Below are positions 45,377 to 55,048 of a stretch of DNA of 64,000 bases, piece after piece. How positions within the stretch are numbered: the first letter of the stretch is position 1; each line of letters starts with the position of its first letter. The DNA is from FEB-25 sp963822175 (GTDB taxonomy: Bacteria; Chloroflexota; Anaerolineae; Anaerolineales; UBA4823): assembly GCA_963822175.1 (NCBI GenBank), contig CAWGGJ010000013.1, forward strand, positions 62,001 to 126,000, in the 5' to 3' direction. The notes under the pieces were generated by a model. It saw only the letters and a list, made by a program, of their open reading frames with translations. It had not been told where the DNA came from and searched no databases. Made by a program: the position numbers and the translations under genes.

Positions 45377-48042
45377 GCAGCGATAGACTTGCTGATGCTC
45401 AACTGGCGATGAAATACGGTAACAAAGTTAAGGCGCAAAGAATATTAAGCCAGGTCATTCGCTCAGATCCGCATAATGAACAAGCCTGGTTAATGATGGC
45501 ACGGTTGGTGAACACTGAACAGCAGGTCATCGAGTGCCTGGAATGGGCATTAAAGAGCAACCCCGATAATAGATCAACCAAGGCAGCCCTGAAAGCCCTT
45601 AAAGGTCATGCTGCGGCTCAAGGTCAGACTAGTATTACCCAAACCACTACTGCACCTATCCAACCTGTAAAAGGTGATAAGGATACCATCCCTGCTAAGC
45701 CTGTCCCTGGCAAACCAGTAGAGAAGTCAATCACCCTGGCTAAGGTAAATGGTGGGGATTTTACACCGCCGCATCGTAGAGTTAATTGGTCTCTCCTGAT
45801 TGGATCGATCATTGTCCTAACGGTGTACTTGATAGGTGTCATTGGTCCGATGATTGCTCCTCAAGACCCAATGGAAGAGCATGCCGTTTTACAGCAGGAT
45901 GGTGAGTGGTTCGTCCCTCCATTCTCTGCCTTCCAGGTTCAAGGATATATTTTAGGATCGGATGAGTTTGGACGTGACCTGTTCAGCCGCATCCTTTATG
46001 CAGTCCGCCCCACTCTGATCATGGTCTCTATTGTAGCCATCGTCCGATTGTTCTTAGGGACTTTGATAGGTCTGGGAGCAGGATGGTCCAACGGTCGGAT
46101 TGGTCGCATCCTTAATGGCATGATCTCAGCTGCTCTCTCAGTACCAGTATTTATCGTTGCACTGGCAGCCATAGCCATGCTGGGAGCTGAGATAGGACTA
46201 TTGGCTTTCGTTGTTGGGTTATCCATCAATGGATGGGGTGAAACGGCGCGCTTTGTACGTGAGCAAACCGTGCTTATCAAAGGGCAGCTGTACATCGAAT
46301 CAGCTCACTCATTGGGTGCTTCGAGCTTCCAAATGCTTGTCCGGCATGTGCTACGCCAGATCATGCCCATGGTTTGGATGCTCTTTGCCTTTGAGATCAG
46401 TGGCACCCTGATGGTGACGGCTGGGTTGGGTTTCTTAGGTTATTTTATAGGCGGAGATGTATGGGTGGAGGTGAGAGATTTTGTTTCCCGGCGTACGAGT
46501 GGTGCACCAGAATTAGGTCAAATGCTGGCCACTTCTTGGGTCAGCCTGTTACAGCCCTGGCCGCTGGTACTCACTGGTTCGGTTATATTTATCACCGTCC
46601 TCGGTTTTAATTTGCTTGGCGATGGCTTACGCTCCCGGTTGAATCCAGAATACATCAATCGCAATAGTCCACTTGCTCTCCTCAGCCAGCGCTTCAACTT
46701 TTGGTTAGAGCAATCCGTCAGCTACCCAGTCTCAAATTGGCTTAAGACTAATCGCTTACGCCCTGCCCTGGTGATAACTGCTGGGCTTGCCTTGGTGGGT
46801 ATCTTCTATCTCTATCAAACCAGGATCGTCGGTCGCTTCGACCCATCGCAAACTGCATTATCCATCCCTGGTGGGCAGCTCTGGGCTTCTGGACGGATTG
46901 ATCCCTATGGTACGCTTTTTATCAATTCAACCGGTCTGAAAGATCCTCAGAAGCTGTGGGTAGTCAACCATCCAGGGGGTTTTTCTGGAACACCCGTTGT
47001 GTCTGCGGATGGCACGATCTATGTGGCGGGTATGGATTCCACGCTTACAGCTGTGAACCCGGATGGCACGATCCGCTGGGAAACAATATTGCCTGAGATT
47101 CCCGTGGGACCACTTGCTCTAGGACCTCAAGGTATCGTCTATGTCACCGATGCTAAGGGAGGAATATCTGCCTTAAGCCCTGATGGCAATTTACTGTGGT
47201 TGTATTCGATGGGCACTATTGGGAAACCCGAGCATGGTGCCATTGTAGCGCCAAATGGGACCATTTACTGTCTGATGGAAGATGCACGTGGAGATACCCT
47301 GTTTGCATTGTTACCAAACGGGCAGCTCCTATGGTCCATGCAACCTGGCACCCACGATGCCAATACCGGATTGCGCCTTACACCCGATGGACAGCATATT
47401 TTTATTAAGAACAGGGTAGTTAATGCATACAACGGATCGATCATCGATTTGGTTCTACCGACTGACGAAGATCCAATCCTATCGAATAAGGCACAGCTAT
47501 TTGTAGGGGCAGATGGTAAAACCTACCTGCTTGCAGGGCATGTGGTCATGCAGTGGACATTGTCCTCGCAAGGTTTTAATTTGGTGCAAAGTGCTGAATG
47601 GAATTACCGGGGGGCTGGTATCAGTCAAACCAGTGGTTATCCTGTGGATGCAGGTGCAACTGCTAAGGGGGATATCTGGATTTTCTACTCCGCTCAGTAT
47701 GGAGGAACATCGAGCTTTTGGCTGGATTCGACTGGCAAAATTCTTGGTAGCTTTTATACTCCATTCGACCAGGATGCACACCTCATCGCTATCGATGGTA
47801 CAGACACGTCATATACTTGTGGGATTACCTACAATGAAGAACAAGCTCCCATGACTATTTGTGAAGCTTATCATAAGGATAACTCAGAACCACGCTGGAC
47901 CTACACATTCCCCGAAGGAGTTTATGATGTCATGGGAGGGGCGATGGCACCCGGAAGATTATATCTCATCACAGATGATGACAACCTGACCGCCCTGGGT
48001 GAATCGGGCGTACCCGAACCTGTCTTAACCGGCACTCCATAA
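45373..48042 (+). CDS. TPR - DppC-like ABC permease - beta-propeller fusion
   Basis: This 889-residue protein joins three parts. Residues 1-75 are TPR-like helices (LADAQLAMKYGNKVKAQRIL). Residues about 130-470 are a DppC/OppC permease with GSDEFGRDLFSRILYAVRP, the EAA loop YIESAHSLGASSFQMLVRHVL and the NLLGDGLRSRLNPE end. After another membrane segment (ALVITAGLALVGIFYLY), residues about 505-885 form a PQQ/PD40-type propeller with repeated blades (VVSADGTIYVAGMDSTLTAVNPDGTIRW, LSPDGNLLWLYSMGT). Known DppC proteins are about 300 residues. The propeller would lie outside the membrane and may replace a binding protein. Confidence 0.88.
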   Translation: MSSDRLADAQLAMKYGNKVKAQRILSQVIRSDPHNEQAWLMMARLVNTEQQVIECLEWALKSNPDNRSTKAALKALKGHAAAQGQTSITQTTTAPIQPVKGDKDTIPAKPVPGKPVEKSITLAKVNGGDFTPPHRRVNWSLLIGSIIVLTVYLIGVIGPMIAPQDPMEEHAVLQQDGEWFVPPFSAFQVQGYILGSDEFGRDLFSRILYAVRPTLIMVSIVAIVRLFLGTLIGLGAGWSNGRIGRILNGMISAALSVPVFIVALAAIAMLGAEIGLLAFVVGLSINGWGETARFVREQTVLIKGQLYIESAHSLGASSFQMLVRHVLRQIMPMVWMLFAFEISGTLMVTAGLGFLGYFIGGDVWVEVRDFVSRRTSGAPELGQMLATSWVSLLQPWPLVLTGSVIFITVLGFNLLGDGLRSRLNPEYINRNSPLALLSQRFNFWLEQSVSYPVSNWLKTNRLRPALVITAGLALVGIFYLYQTRIVGRFDPSQTALSIPGGQLWASGRIDPYGTLFINSTGLKDPQKLWVVNHPGGFSGTPVVSADGTIYVAGMDSTLTAVNPDGTIRWETILPEIPVGPLALGPQGIVYVTDAKGGISALSPDGNLLWLYSMGTIGKPEHGAIVAPNGTIYCLMEDARGDTLFALLPNGQLLWSMQPGTHDANTGLRLTPDGQHIFIKNRVVNAYNGSIIDLVLPTDEDPILSNKAQLFVGADGKTYLLAGHVVMQWTLSSQGFNLVQSAEWNYRGAGISQTSGYPVDAGATAKGDIWIFYSAQYGGTSSFWLDSTGKILGSFYTPFDQDAHLIAIDGTDTSYTCGITYNEEQAPMTICEAYHKDNSEPRWTYTFPEGVYDVMGGAMAPGRLYLITDDDNLTALGESGVPEPVLTGTP

Positions 48043-48156
48043 TAATTATTGGGCAGGTGATTGACCTTTCGCCCTTCAGGAGCGGAGTATTTATTTCTCC
48101 GGGTGATTAATACCATATATACACAACTCATATACAACTCTTATACGGCATATCTC

Positions 48157-48183
48157 TTGCACATTCATACTCAATGTTATAAT
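48157..48183 (+). promoter_or_regulatory. Candidate clpC promoter
   Basis: TTGCAC (48157-48162) and TATAAT (48178-48183) are 15 bases apart, slightly short. Just upstream, 48114-48146 carries direct repeats of an ATATACAACTC-like unit that could bind a regulator. No CIRCE or CtsR-type site is evident. Confidence 0.4.
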
Positions 48184-48211
48184 TTTCCTGACAAGGAAGG
48201 AAAATTTACCT

Positions 48212-50686
48212 ATGATGCGATTTGATCGTTTTACTGAACGTGCCCAGGAGGCAGCGCAGCGCGCTGCTGAGATCATCCAACGCTATGGGCACAACCAGAT
48301 TGATACTGAGCACATCCTGTTGGCGCTGATTGAGCAGCCACAAGGTGTGATCCCTCAGATATTGGAATATCTCAAAGTTGATTCCAATGCCCTGACCGAG
48401 CGGTTGGACTACGTTCTGCGTACCAGCCCCAAAGCCAATATTTTTGGTGGTGGAGCAGGCCAGATCTTTATTACCCCGCGTGTCAAGCGTATCATTGACC
48501 TGGCAAATGAAGAAGCCAACCGACTCAAGGATGAATACATCTCCACCGAGCATATTTTCCTGGCTATCCTGAACGAACGCAGCACCCCCGCTGCACGTTT
48601 ACTGGAAGGTGCGGGTGTGACCCGTGAGCGTGTCTATGAAGCTGTTCAGCAGATCCGAGGTGGACAGCGTGTTACCGATCCCCAGGCAGAGACTCGTTAT
48701 CGCACCCTTGAGAAATATTCACGCGACCTGACCCAAATGGCCCGCGAAGGTAAACTTGACCCAGTCATCGGGCGCGATACTGAGATCCTGCGTGTCATAC
48801 AGATCCTCTCACGGCGCACCAAGAACAACCCGGTGTTGATCGGTGAAGCGGGCGTGGGAAAAACTGCTATCGTGGAAGGCCTGGCACAGAAAATCGCCTC
48901 CAATGATGTCCCGGAGATCCTCACCGGCAAGAAGGTGATTGCTCTTGACCTGGGTGCGATGATCGCTGGATCACGGTTCCGTGGTGAGTTTGAAGAGCGT
49001 CTTAAAGCAGCCATCGAGGAGATTCAACGTGCCCAGGGTGAAGTCATCCTGTTCATTGATGAGCTGCATACCGTCGTTGGCGCTGGAGCTGCCCAGGGAG
49101 CGATGGATGCCTCCAACATGCTTAAACCTGCCCTGGCGCGGGGTGAACTGCAATGCGTTGGTGCTACCACCCTGGATGAGTATCACAAACACATCGAGAA
49201 AGACGCTGCCTTGGAGCGTCGTTTTGCACCTGTGTATGTCGAAGAACCTAACGTGGATGACACGATCAAGATGCTGCACGGTTTACGCGACCGCTATGAA
49301 GCGCACCACAAGGTAACCTTCTCAGACGATGCGCTGGTCGCTGCTGCTCGCTTATCTTCGCGTTACGTTACCGACCGTCATCTACCGGATAAAGCCATCG
49401 ATCTGATGGATGAGGCCGCTGCAAAGTTGCGTGTAGCCTTATATTCACTTCCCCCTGACCTAAAAAATATGAAAAGCGAGGTCGATCGCCTGCAAGCAGA
49501 GGAGGAGCAATCCGGACTTACCCGCGATTATGAGCGTGCTGCAGAGAAGAAAGCTGAACGATTGCGCCTGGAAACTGAATTCAATGCACTGCGAGATAAA
49601 TGGGAGAGTGAGCACAAGCTGGATGAGGTAGTGGATGTAAACGACATCGCGGCAGTGGTTGCTCAGTGGACCGGTATCCCTGTATCGCAGATGATGGAAA
49701 CTGAATCTGATAAGCTACTCAACATGGAAAGCCGTTTACACGAGCATATCATCGGCCAGGATGAGGCGATTCATGCCATTTCTGATGCCATCCGCCGTTC
49801 GCGCTCAGGTCTAAAAGATCCACGCCGTCCGATCGGTTCATTTATATTCATCGGTCCTTCCGGTGTGGGCAAAACCGAGCTCGCAAAAGCCCTGGCGGAA
49901 TTCATGTTTGACGATGTGGATGCCCTGGTGCGGATTGATATGAGCGAATACCGTGAGCAGCACACCGTATCCCGCCTTTTCGGTGCCCCACCGGGCTATG
50001 TGGGTTATGAGGAAGGTGGCCAACTCACTGAAGCCGTTCGACGGCGTCCATACCGGGTGATCCTCTTTGATGAAATTGAGAAGGCCCATCCGGAGGTTTG
50101 GAACGCACTTCTTCAGATCCTGGACGACGGTCGTTTGACCGATGGTCAGGGAAGGATCGTAGACTTCCGAAATACAGTGTTGATCATGACCAGCAACCTT
50201 GGCACCGAGTATGTACGTAAGTCGGGCAGCCTGGGGTTTGTGGCTCCTTCTTCTACCGCCGAAGACCGTGAAGCGCAGGAGAAAATCTCCAAGGCTCTAA
50301 AAAGCACCTTCCGCCCCGAGTTCCTCAACCGCATCGATGAGATCATCACATTCTCACCGCTTTCAGTGGAAGATATGGTTCAGATTGTTGATCTTCAGAT
50401 GAAGGAAATCCAGGAACGGATGGGTGACAGTGGCTTGACCATTGAGCTGACTCCGACTGCCCGCCAGTGGTTGGCGGAGGCTGGTTTTGACACTGCATTT
50501 GGCGCTCGTCCATTGCGACGCGCTCTCCAGAAGTACCTTGAGTCACCCCTCTCCATGAGCCTGCTCAGTGGAGAGTTCCATCGTGATGCACATATCCTGG
50601 CGGATGTTAATGAGGCCAAGGATGGTCTGATCTTTAGTGCTGTTGAGCAACCGATAAAGGTTCAGGTCCCCCAGGAAACTGCTTAG
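48212..50686 (+). CDS. clpC: ATP-dependent Clp protease ATP-binding subunit ClpC
   Basis: This 824-residue AAA+ unfoldase feeds substrates to ClpP. It has two Clp_N repeats (residues 1-150), AAA domain 1 with Walker A GEAGVGKTAIVEGLAQ and DELHTVVGAGAAQGAMDA, a short middle domain with a UVR-like segment (RDYERAAEKKAERLRLE) and AAA domain 2 with GPSGVGKTELAKALAE. The loop KSGSLGFVAPS contains the LGF tripeptide that docks on ClpP, which marks it as ClpC rather than disaggregase ClpB; the middle domain is also too short for ClpB. AAGGAAGGA precedes the ATG. Confidence 0.95.
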   Translation: MMRFDRFTERAQEAAQRAAEIIQRYGHNQIDTEHILLALIEQPQGVIPQILEYLKVDSNALTERLDYVLRTSPKANIFGGGAGQIFITPRVKRIIDLANEEANRLKDEYISTEHIFLAILNERSTPAARLLEGAGVTRERVYEAVQQIRGGQRVTDPQAETRYRTLEKYSRDLTQMAREGKLDPVIGRDTEILRVIQILSRRTKNNPVLIGEAGVGKTAIVEGLAQKIASNDVPEILTGKKVIALDLGAMIAGSRFRGEFEERLKAAIEEIQRAQGEVILFIDELHTVVGAGAAQGAMDASNMLKPALARGELQCVGATTLDEYHKHIEKDAALERRFAPVYVEEPNVDDTIKMLHGLRDRYEAHHKVTFSDDALVAAARLSSRYVTDRHLPDKAIDLMDEAAAKLRVALYSLPPDLKNMKSEVDRLQAEEEQSGLTRDYERAAEKKAERLRLETEFNALRDKWESEHKLDEVVDVNDIAAVVAQWTGIPVSQMMETESDKLLNMESRLHEHIIGQDEAIHAISDAIRRSRSGLKDPRRPIGSFIFIGPSGVGKTELAKALAEFMFDDVDALVRIDMSEYREQHTVSRLFGAPPGYVGYEEGGQLTEAVRRRPYRVILFDEIEKAHPEVWNALLQILDDGRLTDGQGRIVDFRNTVLIMTSNLGTEYVRKSGSLGFVAPSSTAEDREAQEKISKALKSTFRPEFLNRIDEIITFSPLSVEDMVQIVDLQMKEIQERMGDSGLTIELTPTARQWLAEAGFDTAFGARPLRRALQKYLESPLSMSLLSGEFHRDAHILADVNEAKDGLIFSAVEQPIKVQVPQETA

Positions 50687-50707
50687 TTAATCACTATTCG
50701 TTTGTAT

Positions 50708-50740
50708 AAAGGTCGGGAGGTAATCCCGACCTTTTTTATT
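50708..50740 (+). terminator. clpC terminator
   Basis: AAAGGTCGGGA (50708-50718) pairs perfectly with TCCCGACCTTT (50724-50734), followed by further T. Confidence 0.92.
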
Positions 50741-50894
50741 CATATTTACGAATACCAATCCACAATCATGCGCACCTAACAAATAACACGTGCCTGTAAC
50801 ACGAACCTGGTGATTTTTGTCTCTCATATGAGGATATTAACCACTTGGTAATTATTCTTGATGGTATTAAATTTTTAACTTGGAACTATTTATC

Positions 50895-51377
50895 ATGGCC
50901 GCCGACGCATTTCCAAACATGTTCCTCTTCACGGGTCTTACCGATAAACAACTCGGTGTCCTTAATCCGCTCTTCATTCCCTGTGAATTCGTGGCTGATA
51001 CGGTTCTTTTCGAGCAAGGCGACCCGGCCGATAATCTATTTGCAGTTGTGAGTGGAGAAGTGGTGGTAAACTTTAAGCCTGATGACGGACCAAACATTGT
51101 AGTTGCTCGCGTTCAACCTGGCAGCATCGTTGGGTGGAGTGCAGCGCTGGGTAGCCGGCGATACACTTCCAGTGCGTTGTGCACTGTTTACACCCAGCTT
51201 CTGCGGGTCCGCGGAGATGACCTGCGTCGATTATGTCTTCAACACCCCGATGTCGGCACGGCTTTTCTCGATCGGCTTGCCACTGTCATTGCCGAGCGTT
51301 TGCATTCCACACATGATATGGTCCTATCACTTCTCCAGCTCGGTTTAACTACTGCGGTTGAGAATCCCGGAGGATAA
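50895..51377 (+). CDS. Stand-alone cyclic-nucleotide-binding domain protein
   Basis: This 160-residue protein has one Crp-like cNMP-binding fold: MFLFTGLTDKQLGVL, then DTVLFEQGDPADNLFAVVSGEVVV and VQPGSIVGWSAALGSRRYTSSALC. The phosphate-binding cassette lacks the usual RSA-type arginine next to alanine in strict form, so cAMP binding is uncertain. There is no DNA-binding domain, so it is not a CRP/FNR regulator in itself. The Nfu-like gene starts three bases after the stop with a strong ribosome-binding site, so the two are co-expressed. Confidence 0.85.
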   Translation: MAADAFPNMFLFTGLTDKQLGVLNPLFIPCEFVADTVLFEQGDPADNLFAVVSGEVVVNFKPDDGPNIVVARVQPGSIVGWSAALGSRRYTSSALCTVYTQLLRVRGDDLRRLCLQHPDVGTAFLDRLATVIAERLHSTHDMVLSLLQLGLTTAVENPGG

Positions 51378-51380
51378 TCC

Positions 51381-51635
51381 ATGGTTACCCCTGTCAATGG
51401 TAGTGCACCTCTCGAAGAACAAATACGCGTACTCATTCAAGGCCTGAGCGATTACATCGAACAATTTCACGGCGGCTCAGTTGAGTATATTTCGTTTGAT
51501 GGTAAAGTACTCAAGGTGCGCCTGGGTGGTGCATGCCTGGGTTGCCCCCTATCTCCCAATACCTTGCACGGTTGGGTTGAGGGGACGGTCAAACAATTCT
51601 TCCCCCAAATTGAAAGTGTAGAATCCGAAGCCTGA
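51381..51635 (+). CDS. NifU C-terminal (Nfu) domain protein
   Basis: This 84-residue protein is a single Nfu domain with the cluster-binding CLGCPLS motif (CxxC at about residues 52-55) after VEYISFDGKVLKVRLGG. Nfu proteins carry and deliver [4Fe-4S] clusters to apoproteins. GGAGG lies upstream of the ATG. Pairing with a cNMP-binding protein is unusual; it may deliver a cluster to, or be controlled with, that partner. Confidence 0.9.
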   Translation: MVTPVNGSAPLEEQIRVLIQGLSDYIEQFHGGSVEYISFDGKVLKVRLGGACLGCPLSPNTLHGWVEGTVKQFFPQIESVESEA

Positions 51636-51708
51636 AAATAATAATTCTTCGTACTCTCCAGATCGTAATTTGATAACTTAACTTGTCAGTTCAATAAAAC
51701 TCACAAAG

Positions 51709-51776
51709 TGGGTTCTGTGTTATTTATTGCGTGGGATTTAACCTGCTGTGTTAACACAGATTGAAACCCATTTTTT
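51709..51776 (+). terminator. Terminator with large loop after the Nfu gene
   Basis: TGGGTT-CTGTGTTA (51709-51722) pairs with TAACACAG (51752-51759) and AACCCA (51765-51770) with a small bulge, and six T follow. Confidence 0.75.
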
Positions 51777-51899
51777 ATTCTTTTTTTACTCGGTGCTTGT
51801 GCCTGTCCTGTTGAAATTCTATAAGCTGTGAGGTCAAGGCACCATACATACTCTGTCGTCACTGAGTTGAGACAAATAGTCTTTTCATATTCTCTCCCT

Positions 51900-52716
51900 C
51901 TACTTACTTTCGTTGGGAAACAACCTATCCAGCCATGCTGCGATTTCACGCACCACTAAAATCGGATCGTACTTTCCTATTGGCATATACCGGTGATCGT
52001 ATCCCCTCCCTACGATGATAGTCACACGGTTCCTGGGCAAATGATCTTCCCAGATTTTCACCTGGCTAACTGGAACTTCCCTATCCAGATCTCCATGCAA
52101 GATAAGAAGTTGAAGACTTTGAGCATCTAAAAAGATCTTCCAATTATCCTCGAATGCGAGTTCGTCGACTACTCTCCCCACAGGACGATCGACCCCTAAC
52201 ATTTGACGTCGATCTTTCCCAGCTAATTCTTGCTGTAATTGATCGAGAGACGGGCCACCCTGAGCCTGGATGATGTCGCTTATCGTTGTAGCGATCCCCC
52301 CTAATAGCACCACAGCGTCAACTTCATCCAGCGGTAAAGCACGCACGTGGAGCGAGCCTTCACTCCAAGCAAATACAACCCGGGGACTTTCTTTTAGGTA
52401 GAATCGCCCAGAGAGCCACCAGTTGTTTTCCCAACAATTTAAAATCGGTTGCTGCATATTCACTGAAGTCGACTCGATCATCGTGCACCCCTGGCTTATT
52501 ATATCGAAGTGTACTCCACCCTGCCGCGCAGAGCCCAATGGACATATCCCGATAGAAAGCTGTTCTCGCATATGGCGAGTCGGAATCAATTGGAATCCTG
52601 CCATTGAGATTAAAAGGTGCGCTGCCATGCACAAGTAAAATACTTCCCCTGGAGGGTGGATCTTTTGGATGTTCGAGAATATACCCGTAATGGAGGGGAT
52701 CATGCAGATCGATCAT
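51900..52716 (-). pseudogene. Alpha/beta hydrolase, frameshifted
   Basis: The N-terminal half (from 52716) reads YGYILEHPKDPPSRGSILLVHGSAPFN, an alpha/beta hydrolase with oxyanion HG motif, then SIGLCAAGWSTLRYNKPGVHDD. Near 52405 the frame shifts and continues as FYLKESPRVVFAWSEGSLHV, with the nucleophile Ser in AWSEGS, then LQLLILHGDLDREVPVSQ (acid region) and YDHRYMPIG with the catalytic His. All triad regions are present, so one indel separates two good halves of about 270 residues in total. A sequence error is likely, true decay possible. Confidence 0.8.
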
Positions 52717-52954
52717 AATTTCTCAACTCCAAGTTCACGATACGCCTCGTTTCATATTTTGTTCGCCTACCTTCAGTGGATGACATAATCAACAGGATAT
52801 GTCTACCAAAGTGACTGTCTTTCATTAACCATGGAAATTCTTGCAACCGATAAAAGGGGAAGGATTTCTATAATATCCTGAGAATCTTAGCCAGTGTATC
52901 TTTTCACGATAAGACGTTCAGTTATTATTGGTAATGTCATGCAGTTGATTTAGC

Positions 52955-53332
52955 CTATATTTCTGGCATACTAAGTAGCATCGGGCTGAGATAGGGGATC
53001 AGCCAGATGAACCACACCACCAGGCTGAACCTGTGAAAATTCGTGATCGCTTTTTCATCTCTTTTAACCAACACCACGGTTGCCCAAATCGCATGGATCA
53101 TCATCAGCAAGATGGCCAATACTCCGGTCACTCCGTGGATATCCGTGGTCAACCCCCCAGCCATTTCAATCATTAACCCCGTCCCCCAGGTGTCACACAC
53201 CAGGCCAAGATAGAAGAAAACCAGATGCCATGGTTTTAGCCTTCCTTGAATGCGTTCACTCCAAACCCCGATGGTATAAAAAATCAATGCCAGGCTGATG
53301 ATGATCAGCGGAGTTGTACTTGTTCCTGTCAT
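52955..53332 (-). CDS. TIGR03987/HsmA-family membrane protein
   Basis: This 125-residue protein has four membrane segments and the family landmarks FYTIGVWSERIQGRLKPWHLVFFYLGLVCDTWGT and DIHGVTGVLAILLMMIHAIWA. The family is of unknown function; the conserved His and Trp residues on the membrane face suggest a haem or quinone-associated role, which is inference. It is followed downstream by the hydrolase gene and preceded by an acetyltransferase gene on the same strand. Confidence 0.82.
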   Translation of the reverse strand: MTGTSTTPLIIISLALIFYTIGVWSERIQGRLKPWHLVFFYLGLVCDTWGTGLMIEMAGGLTTDIHGVTGVLAILLMMIHAIWATVVLVKRDEKAITNFHRFSLVVWFIWLIPYLSPMLLSMPEI

Positions 53333-53364
53333 ATTGTCTCCATGGATTATTTAGTAAAAAAATC

Positions 53365-53868
53365 TTAGACGTTTTTAAAAGCAGGATGATATTTAATGAC
53401 TCCTGACGAACCTTCAAGATAGCCAGGCTGTAACTCAACGACCATGAACACATCTTCGGGGACATCATATTCACAGGTTATGTCATAGAGCACCGAAGGC
53501 CTGAACCCAAAGCGAGGATAATACCCTGGGTGTCCCAGGACAATGATGGCCCCATAACCAAGTCGCTTGCACAGCTCTAATCCAGTCTCAGTCAAGGCGG
53601 ACCCAATCCCCTTGCGCTGAAACTTGGGAGCTACTGCCATCGGACCCAGACCCATGATCTTGAGATCAGGGAAGCCTGATAGCAAGACTGGAGAGAACAG
53701 GATATGTCCCACGATGACCCCGTCCTCCTCTGCCACGAGTGAAACAATCGGTTGGGCATCCTTCCGGAGTATATCCACCAGGTTGGCTTCTGCCTGGGTT
53801 TCGAACGCGGCTGCATTTACTGCATGCACTGCGGCATAATCGTTTGAATCTTCTTTCCGAATGAGCAT
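53365..53868 (-). CDS. GNAT family N-acetyltransferase (YhbS-like)
   Basis: This 167-residue single-domain protein has the YhbS pattern: AAAFETQAEANLVD, HILFSPVLL, LGPMAVAPKFQRKGIGSALTETGLELCKRLGY and VLGHPGYYPRFGFRPS. The last block is typical of the family. The substrate is unknown; some members acetylate tRNA or nucleoside derivatives. It is 32 bases from the HsmA-like gene on the same strand and may be co-transcribed with it. Confidence 0.9.
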   Translation of the reverse strand: MLIRKEDSNDYAAVHAVNAAAFETQAEANLVDILRKDAQPIVSLVAEEDGVIVGHILFSPVLLSGFPDLKIMGLGPMAVAPKFQRKGIGSALTETGLELCKRLGYGAIIVLGHPGYYPRFGFRPSVLYDITCEYDVPEDVFMVVELQPGYLEGSSGVIKYHPAFKNV

Positions 53869-53942
53869 ACGCCTCCATATAAGATCGCATGTGAATATGG
53901 TTTGTTTGGGTTTAGGATGATAACATCCGGGATTATTTTACT

Positions 53943-54851
53943 TCAGTTACCTGAGGCAGCCAATTCGGCTGTCTCACTTCCTTCCCGGCTTCGATGCACC
54001 AGGTAGATACCAAGTAGCACAAATAGACCTCCCAATAATTGTTCGGTGCGTAGTGCTTCCCCAAGTAATGGAATCGCCAATAAGGCGGTTACCACCGGTT
54101 GGCCGATCAGGGTGGGAGAAACGATCGAAGCTGGTAGATGCCCCAATGCATACCCTATGGAAAGATAGCCACCCACCTGTGAAACCAGGGCTGCTCCCAC
54201 GAATGCAAGGTAAGTTTGGGGAGGATAACCCGTGAGAGGCATATTCATCCCCAGGGAAATCAACAACAAGGTTATGGCGGCAATCAGGTCAACCATCCAT
54301 ACATACGAGAGTGTATCCAACTTCTTGCGTCCAACTTCGGTCACCAGGAAGTAGCCTGCGTAGAAGACTCCTGCGGCCACTGCCAGCATGTCTCCCATAC
54401 CAATGCTTGGATGAAGGATGAAATCGCTTCCCAGGACGATCACAGCTCCACCCAGCGCCAGTAACAGCCCCACCCAGAACAATCCTCGCAGCTTTTGGCG
54501 GAAAACCAGCCAGGCGAATAACGCCACCCATAATGGAGCAGTGTTGCCAAGCAGGGTGGCATTGGCTGCCGAGGTAAAGCGCAAGGACGAGTTCCAGGTC
54601 CCATGATCGAAAGCGGTGAAGATTCCTCCGAGGAGCGGGAAGATTAATATCACCAGAGGGAATTTCACGCCATATTTGTATTTACGATAAAGGAAAACTG
54701 GAAAAAGGATGATCGTTGCCAACCCGATGCGATAAAACCCGATCACCGGGCCAGGAGCATTTGCCCATTTGCCAAACATGGCCGAAAAACTCAGGCAGAT
54801 GATCCCCATGAACAGGGCAAGATATGGCAGAATGGGACGCTGGGTTGGCAT
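53943..54851 (-). CDS. EamA/DMT-superfamily transporter
   Basis: This 302-residue protein has ten hydrophobic segments in two EamA repeats. The first repeat includes FSAMFGKWANAPGPVIGFYR and the second VTEVGRKKLDTLSYVWMVD and YLSIGYALGHLPASIVSPTLIGQPV. Members export amino acids or other metabolites. I place the start at 54851 (MPTQ), since the in-frame TTG at 54899 adds an unusual polar leader; neither has a good ribosome-binding site. Confidence 0.87.
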   Translation of the reverse strand: MPTQRPILPYLALFMGIICLSFSAMFGKWANAPGPVIGFYRIGLATIILFPVFLYRKYKYGVKFPLVILIFPLLGGIFTAFDHGTWNSSLRFTSAANATLLGNTAPLWVALFAWLVFRQKLRGLFWVGLLLALGGAVIVLGSDFILHPSIGMGDMLAVAAGVFYAGYFLVTEVGRKKLDTLSYVWMVDLIAAITLLLISLGMNMPLTGYPPQTYLAFVGAALVSQVGGYLSIGYALGHLPASIVSPTLIGQPVVTALLAIPLLGEALRTEQLLGGLFVLLGIYLVHRSREGSETAELAASGN

Positions 54852-55048
54852 GGATGCGGCTGGGCGAGGGTATCTTGAGGGGATTATGCCTTGTGGCAAG
54901 TCATTCTATCATGGATTATTTACCTGCATCACAAGCATCAAGAGAACCTTACCCTATCAATTCTTATCTAATCTTCAGAATTCTGTGAACAAATGCCGTT
55001 ATACTACGGACGCAAAACCAAATTTTTTTTTATGAAAGGTCCGATAGA

